Source: Psychromicrobium silvestre (GTDB lineage: Bacteria > Actinomycetota > Actinomycetes > Actinomycetales > Micrococcaceae). Taken from it: a DNA stretch of 64,000 nucleotides. Location: assembly GCF_013408295.1 (NCBI RefSeq), contig NZ_JACBYQ010000001.1:744001-808000 (forward strand), in the 5' to 3' direction. This document shows, piece by piece, positions 29,134 through 40,243 of this stretch (positions are counted from its first letter, which is position 1; each line of letters begins with the position of its first letter). The position numbers and the translations under genes were made by a program. The notes below the pieces were generated by a model. The model saw nothing but the letters and a program-made list of their open reading frames with translations. It ran no database searches and was not told where the DNA came from.

Positions 29134-29931
29134 TCAATCTTGGGCTTCGACTCGCGCGTTTCGAATGACTTTATGGGCGGCGGCCTGAGCCACCGGGCGG
29201 AGCACAATCTCGTCCAGGTTAACGTGATGCGGCAAAGTCACCGCATAGCGAACCACTTCCGCCACGTCCTCAGCCGTGAGTGGTGCGGCCACGCCCTGGT
29301 AAACCTTGGCCGCTGCTTCTTTGTTTCCAGCCATCCGGTTCAGCGCAAACTCTTCGGTCTGCACCATGCCGGGGAGCACCTCGATCACCCGGAGATTGTG
29401 TTCCACTTCTTCTAACCGCAAGGCCTGGGTCAGCGCCCGCTGCGCAAACTTGGCGGCGTTGTAACCGGCGCCGCCCTCATAGGCGACCAGCGCCGCCGTC
29501 GAGGTTAAATTCAGCACGGTGCCGCGCCGCTCGGCGCGCAGCATGGGCAGAAATGCTTGGGTGAGTTTCATGGTGCCGAGCACGTTCACCCGGTACATCC
29601 AGTCCCAGTCCTCGCTCTTACCCTCGGCGACTTTTTCGGCTCCGCGTGCGCCTCCGGCGATATTGATCAAAGTATCGATGCCGCCGCCCGCTGTGACCTC
29701 GGCCAAGATCCTAGCCACATCGGCGTCCTCGGTAATATCGGCTGGAATCACTATGGCCCCGGTTTCGGCGGCAAGACGCTCCAGGCGCTCCGCCCGTCGG
29801 GCCACCGCGAAAACCTGCCAGCCTTGCGCGGTCAGGGCACGGACGGTGGCCTGACCGATACCGGTGCTGGCTCCCGTCACCAGGGCACGCTGCGGGACAT
29901 CTGTGGTCGGTTTATTCAGCTGGGCGTTCAC
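29134..29931 (-). CDS. Short-chain dehydrogenase/reductase
   Basis: 265 residues, classical SDR. TGASTGIGQATV (cofactor loop), NIAGGARG, and the catalytic Ser-Tyr-Lys (TSTAAL...YNAAK) are intact. Resembles YdfG-like NADP-dependent enzymes acting on hydroxy acids or serine; substrate cannot be read from sequence. Divergent from the next gene. Confidence 0.85.
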   Translation of the reverse strand: MNAQLNKPTTDVPQRALVTGASTGIGQATVRALTAQGWQVFAVARRAERLERLAAETGAIVIPADITEDADVARILAEVTAGGGIDTLINIAGGARGAEKVAEGKSEDWDWMYRVNVLGTMKLTQAFLPMLRAERRGTVLNLTSTAALVAYEGGAGYNAAKFAQRALTQALRLEEVEHNLRVIEVLPGMVQTEEFALNRMAGNKEAAAKVYQGVAAPLTAEDVAEVVRYAVTLPHHVNLDEIVLRPVAQAAAHKVIRNARVEAQD

Positions 29932-30029
29932 GGTATCAAGCCTAGCCGGGGTGGTAGCAGCTTTGGAATTATTTACCCGTTATCCCGGTTGGCGGACAAA
30001 GAAGGTAAAGATCTCATCGAGGAGCGAGC

Positions 30030-30641
30030 ATGCGCATTTTATTGATCGGGAATTCGGGCACCATCGGCTCGGCAGTTGAATCATTGCTGAAGGAACGCGG
30101 GCATCAGGTCATTGGGGTCAGCCGGAGCAGCAGCCCAGCGCTGGATACTGCAGATCAGAGTTCCGTCTCAGCGTTCTTCCGAGCTGCTCAGGACCGCGGA
30201 GAACAGTTTGATGCCGTTGTGGTCACTGCCGGTGGCACCCCCTTCAAGCCTCTCGCCGAATTGACCGCCGAGGACTTTGCGACCGCGGTGACCAATAAAG
30301 GCATCGGTCAGATCGCCGTCGTGCAGGCTGCAACCCCGCTGATAGTCGACGGCGGATCCATCACCTTAATCTCGGGCATACTGGCGGAGATCCCGGTCCC
30401 GGATGGGCTTGCCGCCTCGGTGGCCAATGCCGTGGTGGACGGGTTCGTTCGCAACGCCGCTGGTGCGCTGCCTCGTGGACTTCGGATCAACTCGGTCAGC
30501 CCCACCGTTCTGGAGGAATCCTGGGAAGCCTACGCTTCCGCATTCCCGGGCGCAGTTCCCGTCTCCGGCGCCGCCGTCGCCAATGCCTTTGTCCGCTCTA
30601 TCGAAGGCATCGAGACCGGCCAAGTCATCAAAGTCTGGTAA
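30030..30641 (+). CDS. Short atypical SDR-like NAD(P)-binding protein
   Basis: 203 residues. N-terminal GNSGTIGSAV is a clear Rossmann loop, and TAGGTPFKPLAELT fits the SDR NNAG region. The usual Tyr-x-x-x-Lys catalytic pair is not seen; the equivalent region reads VANAVVDGFVRNAAG. It resembles the short SDR subgroup annotated as 'short chain dehydrogenase' with a modified active site. May be a non-classical reductase. Good AGCGAG upstream of ATG 30030. Confidence 0.78.
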   Translation: MRILLIGNSGTIGSAVESLLKERGHQVIGVSRSSSPALDTADQSSVSAFFRAAQDRGEQFDAVVVTAGGTPFKPLAELTAEDFATAVTNKGIGQIAVVQAATPLIVDGGSITLISGILAEIPVPDGLAASVANAVVDGFVRNAAGALPRGLRINSVSPTVLEESWEAYASAFPGAVPVSGAAVANAFVRSIEGIETGQVIKVW

Positions 30642-30653
30642 CCCCCTTCGTTT

Positions 30654-30750
30654 TACCCAGTTGTCCCATTGAGTGTTACGCAAGTGACGGAAGTCAACGG
30701 TTTTCGGTCACATCTGCACCACCAGCACCACTCAGTGGGATAACTGGGTA
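30654..30750. repeat. Palindromic element, copy 1 (3' side of DUF559 gene)
   Basis: Arms TACCCAGTTGTCCCATTGAG (starts 30654) and its near complement ending at 30750 match at 20 of 22 positions, with a 53-base centre. The right arm lies inside the end of the DUF559 coding frame and encodes its C-terminal P-V-I-P-L-S-G. The same arm sequence recurs at 31670-31763 on the other side of that gene. Confidence 0.9.
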
Positions 30751-31572
30751 AGGCGCGGCGCTGATTTGGCTTAGTGCTGCCCGGATTTGCTCCAGGAATT
30801 GTTCCGGTGCAAGCTTCAGTTGCCTTCCGGAGAACCGCAATAACGGTATTCCCCGGCTGCTTAGCTGATTGAGACGCCGTCGATCATTATCGAACTGCGC
30901 TTTCGAAGAGTGGAACTCGTAACCATCGATCTCCACCACCAGCACGCCCTCAACCAGGAAATCGACTCGACCAACCCCATAGATAGCCTTCTGAACCTCC
31001 ACCCGGAGTCCGGCACCGAGCATCAGCACTCGTGCCAGCGACTCCATCGGTGATTCTGAGCTCGGTTCAATCAAATTGATAAGTCTTCTGATCCGCCGGT
31101 CTGCCTCGCCCGCAAACCTGCTCAACAATTCCGCTACTTCCAGTTCTTGCCGAACCACCGCAGATTCCGCAATGACCAAGGCTTCTATTTCCGGCAGGCA
31201 ACGCATAGCGTGAACCACCGTCTCAATAACCGGTAGTACCAATTGCGCTGAGTTCCGGGGGCCTCGGTGGAGCACATAGCCGGGCACGCTTCGCCCCTTA
31301 TCAACTACCGCGTGGACCTGCGCTGGCGCTCGTAGTACCCATAATTCGTGGTAGATCGCCGCCGTCACACACGTAACCGAAACGTTCAGCCCAGCAGCCC
31401 GGACCAGCACCGGGTCCGCGCCAGGGAGCGAATAGGTACCTCGCGCAGTTTTCCGAAGGACTTCTGCATCGACCAAATCTCTGATCTGGAAACGATTTAG
31501 CCCTAACCGCCGGAGATGACTGAACCGGCAAATTCCATAATTCCTAGCCATCATTCGTTGAAGTTCGTCCAT
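30694..31572 (-). CDS. AbiEi-like N-terminus plus DUF559 (Vsr-fold) endonuclease-like protein
   Basis: 292 residues. The N-terminal part (about 1-70) is a winged-helix resembling the type IV antitoxin AbiEi N-terminal domain (FSHLRRLGLNRFQIRDLV, RGTYSLP). The C-terminal part (about 170-275) is DUF559-like with ESLARVLMLGAG, VDFLVEGVLVVEIDGYEFH and a final basic strand LLRFSGRQL, the pattern of very-short-patch-repair/restriction endonuclease folds with D...E-x-D residues. Function is not established. It is bracketed by two related palindromes, suggesting a small mobile or selfish unit. No partner toxin gene is adjacent. Confidence 0.8.
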   Translation of the reverse strand: MDELQRMMARNYGICRFSHLRRLGLNRFQIRDLVDAEVLRKTARGTYSLPGADPVLVRAAGLNVSVTCVTAAIYHELWVLRAPAQVHAVVDKGRSVPGYVLHRGPRNSAQLVLPVIETVVHAMRCLPEIEALVIAESAVVRQELEVAELLSRFAGEADRRIRRLINLIEPSSESPMESLARVLMLGAGLRVEVQKAIYGVGRVDFLVEGVLVVEIDGYEFHSSKAQFDNDRRRLNQLSSRGIPLLRFSGRQLKLAPEQFLEQIRAALSQISAAPYPVIPLSGAGGADVTENR

Positions 31573-31669
31573 GCCTCACCATCGCGAGAACAGTCGCAGG
31601 ATCACAGCCCCGAAGCCCCGTATGTGAGGAAAACCCTCAACAACCACCCCTGTGGAGGACAACCCGCCT

Positions 31670-31763
31670 CCCAGTTATCCCATTGAGTGTTGCCAAAGTT
31701 ACTGGTGTCCTAGATTTTTCTTCACTCCAGCAACTTCCTTAACATCCAGTGGGATAACTGGGT
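31670..31763. repeat. Palindromic element, copy 2 (5' side of DUF559 gene)
   Basis: CCCAGTTATCCCATTGAGTG (31670-31689) and a right arm ending at 31763 share 13 uninterrupted complementary positions, then diverge. The arms match those of copy 1 in the same orientation while the central sequences differ. Confidence 0.88.
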
Positions 31764-31820
31764 AGCGGAGGTAGAGAGGGCTGGGTGGGGTGAGGGGGCT
31801 GGGACGTGAAACAATCGGGT

Positions 31821-34436
31821 ATGGCTGAAAACATTTCGGGTACAGACACGCCCGCAGAAAATCAGAACAACGTTCCGGACAAGCCCGCCCTGGAGGGCCT
31901 GGAGAGCAAACTCTCCGCCCGCTGGCGGGACGAAGGAACCTACTTGTTCTCCCCCGAAACCTCCCGGGAACAAGTCTTCTCGATCGACACCCCACCCCCC
32001 ACCGCATCCGGCTCCCTGCACGTGGGCCATATGTTCTCCTACACCCAAACCGATGTGATCGCCCGCTTCCAGCGAATGCGCGGTAAGAACGTCTTCTACC
32101 CGCTGGGCTGGGACGATAACGGCCTGCCCACCGAACGCCGGGTACAGAACTACTACGGAGTGCGCTGCAACCCCTCAATCGGCTACGATCCGGACTTCGC
32201 CCCGCCCGCTGAGCCGGCGAAGAACGAGCGCGACTTCATCCAGATTTCACGGCGCAACTTCATCGAACTCTGCGAAGAACTCGCGGTAGATGACGAGAAA
32301 GTCTTCGAGGATCTCTTCAGCACGCTGGGCCTCTCGGTTGACTGGAACCTGAGCTACCGCACCATCGATAACACCTCTCGGGCGGTCAGCCAGCGAGCCT
32401 TCCTAGCGAATCTGGCTGCCGGCGATGCCTATATGGCGGAAGCTCCCACTCTCTGGGACGTCACCTTCCGCACCGCCGTGGCACAAGCTGAGCTTGAGGA
32501 TCGGGAGCGCCCCGGCGCCTTCCATCGGGTGGCTTTCCATCGCCCCGGGGGCGATCCGGTCTACATCGAGACCACTCGTCCGGAACTAATTCCGGCTGCG
32601 GTGGCCCTGGTGGCACACCCCGATGACGAACGCTATCAAGCACTCTTCGGAACCAAGGTCACCTCGCCGCTGTTCGGCGTCGAACTTGAGGTCAAGGCAC
32701 ACCCGCTGGCCAAGCCCGACAAGGGTTCCGGCCTGGTCATGGTCTGCACCTTCGGTGATCTGACCGACGTCACCTGGTGGCGCGAACTCCAACTGCCCAC
32801 CCGGCCCATCGTCGGCCGCGACGGCCGGATTATTGCCGAGACTCCGGACTGGATCACGGGCGACGGCGTGGCGCACTATGCAGCGCTGGCGGGCAAGACG
32901 ACGTTCAGCGCCAAAGAGAGCATTGTCGGCTTCCTCCGGGAAAGCGGCGATCTGGACGGCGAGCCAAAACCAATAGTGCATCCGGTGAACTTCTATGAGA
33001 AGGGCGATAAGCCGCTAGAAGTAGTCACCAGCCGGCAGTGGTACATCCGCAATGGCGGACGCGACGCGGAGCGCCGGGAAAAGTTGATCCAACGCGGTAA
33101 GGAGTTGGAATTCCATCCCTCCTTTATGCGGGCTCGCTACGAGAACTGGGTGGAAGGGCTGAACGGAGACTGGTTGGTTTCTCGACAGCGCTTCTTCGGA
33201 GTGCCGATCCCGGTCTGGTATCCACTCGACGCCTCGGGAGAGCCGGATTACGATCACCCGATTCTGCCCGCCGATGAAGCGCTCCCGGTGGACCCGGCGG
33301 CCGAAGCAGCCCCCGGGTACCGAGAGGAACAACGTGATCAGCCCGGTGGCTTCGCGGGTGATCCCGATGTGCTCGATACCTGGGCGACTTCCTCGCTAAC
33401 CCCACAGATCGTTGGAGGCTGGAGCCGCGACAAGAAGTTGTTCAGCAACGTCTTTCCCTTTGACGTCCGTCCGCAGGCTCACGAAATTATCCGCACCTGG
33501 TTGTTCTCCTCGATGGTGCGCGCGGATGCCTTGCAGGATGCGACTCCCTGGCGACATGCTCCGATTTCTGGCTGGGTGTTAGACCCGGACCGGAAGAAGA
33601 TGTCAAAGTCCAAGGGCAATGTGGTGGTCCCCACCGAAACCCTGGAGCAGTTCGGCGCGGACGCGGTGCGCTATTGGTCTGCTTCGGCCCGACTTGGCGT
33701 GGATACCGCCTTCGATACCGGTCAGATTAAGATCGGACGCCGACTGGCCATTAAGCTGCTGAACGCCTCTAAGTTCGTGCTCAATTTAGGTGCCACCGAG
33801 CACGACGTGCTTAAGCCGGGATCGGAACCCTTAAGCAATCCCTTGGACCTTGCACTGCTGGCTCAACTTGAGGGAGTGATCAAGCAGGCCACGCAGGCTT
33901 TCGAGTCCTACGAGTACGCCCGGGCCCTGCAGCTCACCGAAAGCTTCTTCTGGTCGTTTACCGATGACTACGTTGAACTCATTAAGGATCGTGCCTATGG
34001 TGCGGCCGGTGCGGAAGAACAGGCCAGCGTGTTGGCTGCGTTGGCGACCACTCTGGACTCCCTATTGCGGTTGTTTGCACCTTTCATTCCCTTCGCCACC
34101 GAAGAGGTCTGGTCCTGGTGGCGCACTGGCTCGGTGCATCAGGCAGCTTGGCCGGAAAGCTTCGACGCGAGCTCAGGTGACACCCAAATGCTTGGCACCC
34201 TGGGCATCGCACTGAGCGGTATCCGTAAGGCGAAATCCGAAGCGAAGGTGAAGCAACGCACGGAGGTGCTTAGCGCTCGGATCAGTGCACCGGCCCACCA
34301 GCTAAAGCAGTTGCAAAATGGCCTAGGCGATCTCAGGGCTGCTGCGAACGCGAGGGAAATCTCACTTAGCGAAGGCACCGAACTCACAGTGGCCGACGTC
34401 GTGCTGGTCGAGGCTGGAGAGTCCGTTCAGGCCTAA
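31821..34436 (+). CDS. valS: Valyl-tRNA synthetase
   Basis: 871 residues from ATG 31821 (a GTG 15 bases upstream is an alternative). His67-V-G-His70 is the HIGH motif and Lys593-M-S-K-S597 is KMSKS; the editing domain and C-terminal anticodon-binding domain follow in order. The tripartite layout and length match the actinobacterial ValRS branch. The last ~70 residues include a basic helical region. Ends at a strong terminator. Confidence 0.96.
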   Translation: MAENISGTDTPAENQNNVPDKPALEGLESKLSARWRDEGTYLFSPETSREQVFSIDTPPPTASGSLHVGHMFSYTQTDVIARFQRMRGKNVFYPLGWDDNGLPTERRVQNYYGVRCNPSIGYDPDFAPPAEPAKNERDFIQISRRNFIELCEELAVDDEKVFEDLFSTLGLSVDWNLSYRTIDNTSRAVSQRAFLANLAAGDAYMAEAPTLWDVTFRTAVAQAELEDRERPGAFHRVAFHRPGGDPVYIETTRPELIPAAVALVAHPDDERYQALFGTKVTSPLFGVELEVKAHPLAKPDKGSGLVMVCTFGDLTDVTWWRELQLPTRPIVGRDGRIIAETPDWITGDGVAHYAALAGKTTFSAKESIVGFLRESGDLDGEPKPIVHPVNFYEKGDKPLEVVTSRQWYIRNGGRDAERREKLIQRGKELEFHPSFMRARYENWVEGLNGDWLVSRQRFFGVPIPVWYPLDASGEPDYDHPILPADEALPVDPAAEAAPGYREEQRDQPGGFAGDPDVLDTWATSSLTPQIVGGWSRDKKLFSNVFPFDVRPQAHEIIRTWLFSSMVRADALQDATPWRHAPISGWVLDPDRKKMSKSKGNVVVPTETLEQFGADAVRYWSASARLGVDTAFDTGQIKIGRRLAIKLLNASKFVLNLGATEHDVLKPGSEPLSNPLDLALLAQLEGVIKQATQAFESYEYARALQLTESFFWSFTDDYVELIKDRAYGAAGAEEQASVLAALATTLDSLLRLFAPFIPFATEEVWSWWRTGSVHQAAWPESFDASSGDTQMLGTLGIALSGIRKAKSEAKVKQRTEVLSARISAPAHQLKQLQNGLGDLRAAANAREISLSEGTELTVADVVLVEAGESVQA

Positions 34437-34443
34437 ATCGACA

Positions 34444-34492
34444 AACGCCGGTGGGGTGCGATGTTTTCTCAACATCGCACCCCACCGGCGTT
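34444..34492. terminator. Bidirectional terminator between valS and the DsbA-like gene
   Basis: A perfect stem of about 22 bp (AACGCCGGTGGGGTGCGATG and complement) around TTCTC, with a T-run on the plus side (GTTTTTG) and an A-run on the left (ACAAAC). It can terminate both the plus-strand valS and the minus-strand gene converging from 35114. Confidence 0.95.
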
Positions 34493-34505
34493 TTTGCTTC
34501 CCGAA

Positions 34506-35114
34506 TCAGTCGAATTGTGGCGATTCGGTCCGGCTACGCTTGAGCTCAAAGAAGTAGGGGAATTCGGCCAGGGCAACCGTGGCATCCCAGATCCGACCAG
34601 CATCCTCGCCGCGCGGAATCCTGGTCAGCACAGGTCCGAAGAAGGCGGTTCCGTTGAAGGAAACCACCGGGGTTCCGACTTCCTGACCCACCTGCGAAAT
34701 GCCCGCTTCATGACTAGCTCGCAACTCGCCGTCGTAAGTATCCTGGCTGGCAAAGTCGATCAACTCCGCAGGCAATCCGACCTCAGCCAAGCCACCGCGG
34801 ATGGCCTCCAGGTAGTCCTTCTGACCTTCATTGTGAATCCGGGTGCCGATCGCATCGTAGAGCGGCTTGACCACGGAATCACCATGTAGCTGCTGCGCGG
34901 CAACTACTACTCGCACCGGCCCCCAGCCACGCTTCATCAAGGACTTATAGAAGTCCGAGAGATCTTCTTTATTTTCGTTGAGTACCGATAGGCTCATCAC
35001 GTGCCAGTCCACGCTAATGCCGCGGACCTTTTCCACCTCGCCGATCCATCGCGAGGTCACCCAGGCGAAGGGGCAGATCGGATCAAACCAAAAGTCAGCT
35101 TTGTTCTCGCTCAT
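34506..35114 (-). CDS. Mycothiol-dependent nitroreductase-like DsbA-fold protein (Rv2466c family)
   Basis: 202 residues. The N-terminus FWFDPICPFAWVTSRW and WHVMSLSVLNE, with WGPVRVVVAA, are the pattern of the mycobacterial Rv2466c family, a thioredoxin-fold DsbA-like enzyme using mycothiol. Here the active site reads C-P-F-A, so the second Cys of a CxxC is missing; some relatives are similar. Mycobacterium has this gene next to rpiB and pepN, whereas here it lies about 8 kb away, between valS and an RDD gene. Confidence 0.82.
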   Translation of the reverse strand: MSENKADFWFDPICPFAWVTSRWIGEVEKVRGISVDWHVMSLSVLNENKEDLSDFYKSLMKRGWGPVRVVVAAQQLHGDSVVKPLYDAIGTRIHNEGQKDYLEAIRGGLAEVGLPAELIDFASQDTYDGELRASHEAGISQVGQEVGTPVVSFNGTAFFGPVLTRIPRGEDAGRIWDATVALAEFPYFFELKRSRTESPQFD

Positions 35115-35176
35115 AAATCTCCTTATTTTCCTGTCAAATACTATTCACAGCATCGAAGCGCTGGCGGGTGCCGAAC

Positions 35177-35797
35177 TCATTGCTGCACGAAGGTATCTCG
35201 ACCAGCTTTGGTATCGATGAAAACGGCTTTCACCATTTTGTCGTGCCAGCTTTGTGCCCAACCGGTGCTTGAGTCGAAGAGCGGGGAAAGCCAGAAGAGC
35301 AAGCCCAAAAGGCCGCTGGTGATTCCCGAACCGAGGACTACTACAAGACCACGCAAGAAGGCAGGTCCCCAGCCGATGGGCTGGCCGGTCTCCACCGAGA
35401 CTAACCGCATTCCCATGATCGACATTCCCGGGGTCCGCCCCTTAACCGCGATCAGATACCAATAGACCCCGTAGTAGGCCAGCATCAAAATCCCGTTCAG
35501 CAGCAAGCCAACCAGCAAGCTAGTGAAAAAAGCGCTCAGTTCAGCGTCGGACCAGTTTTCGTGCCGCACATTCGCAGAGCCAGCATGCTTATCAATATTT
35601 GAAAAGATGGTGAATAGCATCGGCAGGAAGCAAAGAAAGGACAGAATCGCCACCGGAAGCCCGAAAATCACCCCGTCCAGCAGCCAGACCAGCACTTGCC
35701 TTCCGCCAGTCACCGGAACGGCACCGTTTAGCGCGGGAAAGAACTGGCGCGGCGCAGGCTGTTGGAACTGTTGTTGGCCGTATGGCATCTGGCTCAT
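35177..35797 (-). CDS. RDD family membrane protein
   Basis: 206 residues with a Gln-rich N-terminus (PYGQQQFQQPAPRQF), then several hydrophobic helices. The RDD-family start is VLVWLLDGVIFGLPVAI, and GRTPGMSIMGMRLVSVETGQP is the conserved inner loop. Function of the family is mostly unknown (transport/ion related). Downstream of clpX but separated by about 25 bases on the same strand. Confidence 0.85.
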   Translation of the reverse strand: MSQMPYGQQQFQQPAPRQFFPALNGAVPVTGGRQVLVWLLDGVIFGLPVAILSFLCFLPMLFTIFSNIDKHAGSANVRHENWSDAELSAFFTSLLVGLLLNGILMLAYYGVYWYLIAVKGRTPGMSIMGMRLVSVETGQPIGWGPAFLRGLVVVLGSGITSGLLGLLFWLSPLFDSSTGWAQSWHDKMVKAVFIDTKAGRDTFVQQ

Positions 35798-35822
35798 GGT
35801 GCTCCCTCAGTCCGGCCCGGTC

Positions 35823-37106
<1,284 letters not shown>

Positions 37107-37176
37107 CACAATCCCTTTCCCAAATACCACTTACAGATTTCCACTCTAGGGCAATTTCCGCCCGATGCTACGTCAA

Positions 37177-37214
37177 ACGCCGGGGCAAGCCATAAATATG
37201 GAAAGCCCCGGCGT
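37177..37214 (-). terminator. Hairpin between clpP2 and clpX
   Basis: ACGCCGGGGC (37177-37186) and GCCCCGGCGT (37205-37214) form a perfect 10-bp stem with an 18-base loop. On the minus strand GCGTTTGACG follows, a weak T-run. Likely terminator or attenuator of the clpP operon. Confidence 0.75.
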
Positions 37215-37239
37215 CCGAGTGCGTAAAACTAGCGTGGAG

Positions 37240-37938
37240 CTACTTGGTGATTGCTGAGGGCTTGAGCTTGCGGGACTCCAGCACCTGGTCAATCAGGCCG
37301 TATTCACGAGCTTCTTCGGCGGTCAGAATCTTGTCCCGCTCGATGTCATTATTGAGCTGCTCTGGAGTGCGTCCGGAGTGCATGGCCAGGGTTTCTTCGA
37401 GCCAGGTCCGCATCCGCATCACTTCATTAGCCTGAATTTCCAGGTCCGAGGCTTGACCGCCCTGGCCGCCGGAAAGCGCGGGCTGGTGGATCAACACCCG
37501 AGCATTCGGCAAAGCCAAACGCTTACCGGGAGTACCCGCGGCCAGCAGCACGGCGGCCGCGCTGGCAGCTTGGCCCAGGCAAACGGTCTGAATCTCCGGC
37601 CGAATGTACTGCATGGTGTCGTAAATTGCGGTCATCGCGGTGAAGGAACCGCCGGGCGAGTTGATGTAGAGGGTGATATCCCGATCCGGATCGGTGGACT
37701 CGAGCACCAGCAATTGCGCCATGATGTCATCGGCACTAGCGTCGTCTACCTGCACGCCGAGGAAGATGATCCGATCCTCGAAGAGCTTGGTGTAGGGGTC
37801 CTGGCGCTTAAAGCCATAGGGGGTGCGCTCTTCGAACTGGGGCAGCACATAACGTGAGCTCGGCATGTTCTGGGCTACCGAGCCAACATTCTGCGCCCAC
37901 ATGCTGGCAGATCCTGCCGCGGTGAAATTCGTCGTCAT
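37240..37938 (-). CDS. clpP2: ATP-dependent Clp protease proteolytic subunit ClpP2
   Basis: 232 residues from ATG 37938; start chosen to leave a 14-base gap after clpP1. The Ser in [11 protein letters not shown], His in [13 protein letters not shown] and the later Asp complete the serine-protease triad. In actinobacteria ClpP1 and ClpP2 form a mixed tetradecamer; this is the ClpX-contacting ring partner in mycobacteria (inference by order). Confidence 0.95.
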   Translation of the reverse strand: MTTNFTAAGSASMWAQNVGSVAQNMPSSRYVLPQFEERTPYGFKRQDPYTKLFEDRIIFLGVQVDDASADDIMAQLLVLESTDPDRDITLYINSPGGSFTAMTAIYDTMQYIRPEIQTVCLGQAASAAAVLLAAGTPGKRLALPNARVLIHQPALSGGQGGQASDLEIQANEVMRMRTWLEETLAMHSGRTPEQLNNDIERDKILTAEEAREYGLIDQVLESRKLKPSAITK

Positions 37939-37952
37939 GATTCTCTCTACCT

Positions 37953-38585
37953 TTACTTCGCGTTGGTTCCGCCGCCACCGGCTACTGAACCGGCGTGAGC
38001 GCTGATCTTGTCGAAGAAGCCATACTCCAGGGCTTCTTCCGCGGTGAACCACTTATCTCGGTCATTGTCCTTGAGGATCTGCTCAACGGTCTGCCCGGTC
38101 TGCTCGGCAGTCAGTTCGGCCATCACCTTCTTCATGTGCAGGATCAACTCGGCCTGGATCTTGATGTCGGAGGCCGTGCCACCGATGCCGCCGGAAGGCT
38201 GATGCATCAGGATACGTGCATTCGGTGTGGCGTGACGCTTGCCCTTGGTGCCCGAGGAAAGCAGGAACTGCCCCATCGAGGCGGCCAGACCGGTAGCCAC
38301 CGTGACCACATCATTCGGAATGAACTGCATGGTGTCGTAAATCGCCATACCCGCGGTCACCGACCCGCCAGGCGAGTTGATGTAGAGGTAAATGTCCTTT
38401 TCCTGGTCCTCGGAGGCCAGCAGGAGCAGCTGTGAGCAGATCACATTGGCATTGTCGTCGCGGACTTCCGAACCCAACCAGATGGTGCGCTGCTTGAGCA
38501 GGCGGTTGTAGACATAGTCGTCAGCTCCACCGGGCTCAACAGCCATCCTGGGGGCCGTCGATCCGGAAATTACCAGTTCAGTCAT
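37953..38585 (-). CDS. clpP1: ATP-dependent Clp protease proteolytic subunit ClpP1
   Basis: 210 residues. [16 protein letters not shown] carries the catalytic Ser and [14 protein letters not shown] the catalytic His. First gene of the clpP1-clpP2 pair. The pair is downstream of tig, with a terminator between them, as in most actinobacteria. Confidence 0.95.
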   Translation of the reverse strand: MTELVISGSTAPRMAVEPGGADDYVYNRLLKQRTIWLGSEVRDDNANVICSQLLLLASEDQEKDIYLYINSPGGSVTAGMAIYDTMQFIPNDVVTVATGLAASMGQFLLSSGTKGKRHATPNARILMHQPSGGIGGTASDIKIQAELILHMKKVMAELTAEQTGQTVEQILKDNDRDKWFTAEEALEYGFFDKISAHAGSVAGGGGTNAK

Positions 38586-38727
38586 GGTTTCTCACTCATC
38601 TCAATAGACCTGTATCACTACTTGGACAGTAGCCGTTTCCGGGATCGATATCTTCCGCGAAACAGCGCTGTTCGCTGACGGCGCACCCATGCTGCCCTTG
38701 GCAGAATGGCGAACCAAAACAAGATAA

Positions 38728-38761
38728 AACGCCGCCGCCCTCTTTAGAGGACGACGGCGTT
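38728..38761 (-). terminator. Rho-independent terminator after tig
   Basis: On the minus strand AACGCCGTCGTCCTC pairs with GAGGGCGGCGGCGTT (15 bp, two G-U pairs) around TAAA, followed by TTTATC. The wobble pairs fix the orientation. Confidence 0.92.
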
Positions 38762-38781
38762 CAAAGGCTTAGTGCCTCAGC

Positions 38782-40191
38782 TTAGAAACGAGCGGCACCC
38801 GGATCGTCACCGGCGGGCCCGACCGGAACATCCTCGGGTCCTTCAGAAGCGCCAGCAACACCAGCAGCCTCGTTCAGTGCAGACTCCAGATCGGGGTCAA
38901 CGGCAGGCTTGACGAATTCGGAGAGGTCAACTTCGGCGCCCTCGGTATCGGTCACCTTGGCCTGTCCCAATACGGCTGCTAGAGCCTTGCGACGACGTAC
39001 CTCACCGACGACCAGGGGAACCTGGCCGGACTGGTCGAGCATCTGCGCAAACTGGTTCGGATCCATGCCGTATTGGCCAGCGGAGTTGACGATGTAATCG
39101 ATCAATTCGGCCTGCGAGACGCTGATCTCTTCCTTGTCCGCCACGGCGTCCAGGATGATTTCGTTCTTGAAGGAACGCTCGGCGTTCTCACGTACCTCGG
39201 CGCGGTGCTCTTCGGTATCGTGCTCTTCTTCACCGTGCGCGTTGGCCGGGTTGAAGTGCTGCTCCAGCTGGTCCTCAATGACGGACTCCGGTACCGGAAC
39301 CTCAATCAGTTCAACCAGCTTCTCCAGCACCTTATCGCGGGCTTCTACGCCCTGCTCGACGACCTTGGACTGGCCAACCTGCTGAGCCAGATCTTCACGC
39401 AGTTCGGTGATGGTGTCGAATTCGCTGGCCAGCTGAGCAAAGTCGTCATCCGCCGTCGGCAGCTCTCGGACCTTGACTGCGGTGACCTTGACGGTGACCT
39501 GAGCCTCTTCACCGGCGTGCTCGCCGCCCACCAGCTTGGTGTTGAAAATGGCTTCTTCATCTGCGCTCAGACCAGTGATTGCCTCATCCATGCCTTCGAG
39601 CATGGTGCCTGCGCCAACCTGGTAGGACAGTCCGGTAGCGGAGTCCACCTCGGCGTCATCAATCTTGGCGGTAATGTCGATGGTGACGAAGTCGTCGTTC
39701 TCGGCCGGGCGATCCGCAGGAACCAAGGTTCCGAAGCGGCCGCGCAGCTCGTCGAGAGCCTTGTCCACGTCGTCGTCAGACTTGGTGCTCGGTGCAACCT
39801 CGACGGCGATGCCGGAGTAATCGGGCAGCTCCACCTCGGGGCGGACGTCCACCTCGACCTGGAACTTCAATTCACCCTCGGTGGCGCTGGGGTCCGGGAC
39901 CTCGGTGATTTCCACCTCGGGGCGGGACAGCGGCTTGATACCGGTCTCGGCAACCGCGCTCTGGTACCAGCCGTTGAGACCGTCGTTCACGGCTGTCTCC
40001 AGGACGTAGCCGCGGCCAACACGCTGATCGATCAGTCGGTTGGGGACCTTTCCCTTGCGGAAGCCAGGAATCTGGACTTGCTCCGAGATGGTCTTGTAGG
40101 CCTCATCGATGCTCGGCTGCAGTTCCGAAAAAGGAACTTCGACGTCGAGTTTGACCCGGGTGGGCGAGAGGTTTTCGACAGCGCTCTTCAC
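38782..40191 (-). CDS. tig: Trigger factor, ribosome-associated chaperone / prolyl isomerase
   Basis: 469 residues. Ribosome-binding signature [17 protein letters not shown] near residues 43-60, a central FKBP-like isomerase domain with [11 protein letters not shown] and the C-terminal chaperone arms. An acidic/Gly tail ([21 protein letters not shown]) ends it, typical of actinobacterial forms. Binds L23 at the exit tunnel. Confidence 0.96.
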   Translation of the reverse strand: MKSAVENLSPTRVKLDVEVPFSELQPSIDEAYKTISEQVQIPGFRKGKVPNRLIDQRVGRGYVLETAVNDGLNGWYQSAVAETGIKPLSRPEVEITEVPDPSATEGELKFQVEVDVRPEVELPDYSGIAVEVAPSTKSDDDVDKALDELRGRFGTLVPADRPAENDDFVTIDITAKIDDAEVDSATGLSYQVGAGTMLEGMDEAITGLSADEEAIFNTKLVGGEHAGEEAQVTVKVTAVKVRELPTADDDFAQLASEFDTITELREDLAQQVGQSKVVEQGVEARDKVLEKLVELIEVPVPESVIEDQLEQHFNPANAHGEEEHDTEEHRAEVRENAERSFKNEIILDAVADKEEISVSQAELIDYIVNSAGQYGMDPNQFAQMLDQSGQVPLVVGEVRRRKALAAVLGQAKVTDTEGAEVDLSEFVKPAVDPDLESALNEAAGVAGASEGPEDVPVGPAGDDPGAARF

Positions 40192-40243
40192 TGAGTATTA
40201 CTCCTGAGATGGATTCGGTTAGGTTGCGTGCTGGTACTACGGG

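Noticed and set aside
39073-40194. A 373-codon open frame opposite tig
   Set aside because: Entirely antisense to trigger factor; Leu/Asp-rich without known motifs; codon-bias artefact.
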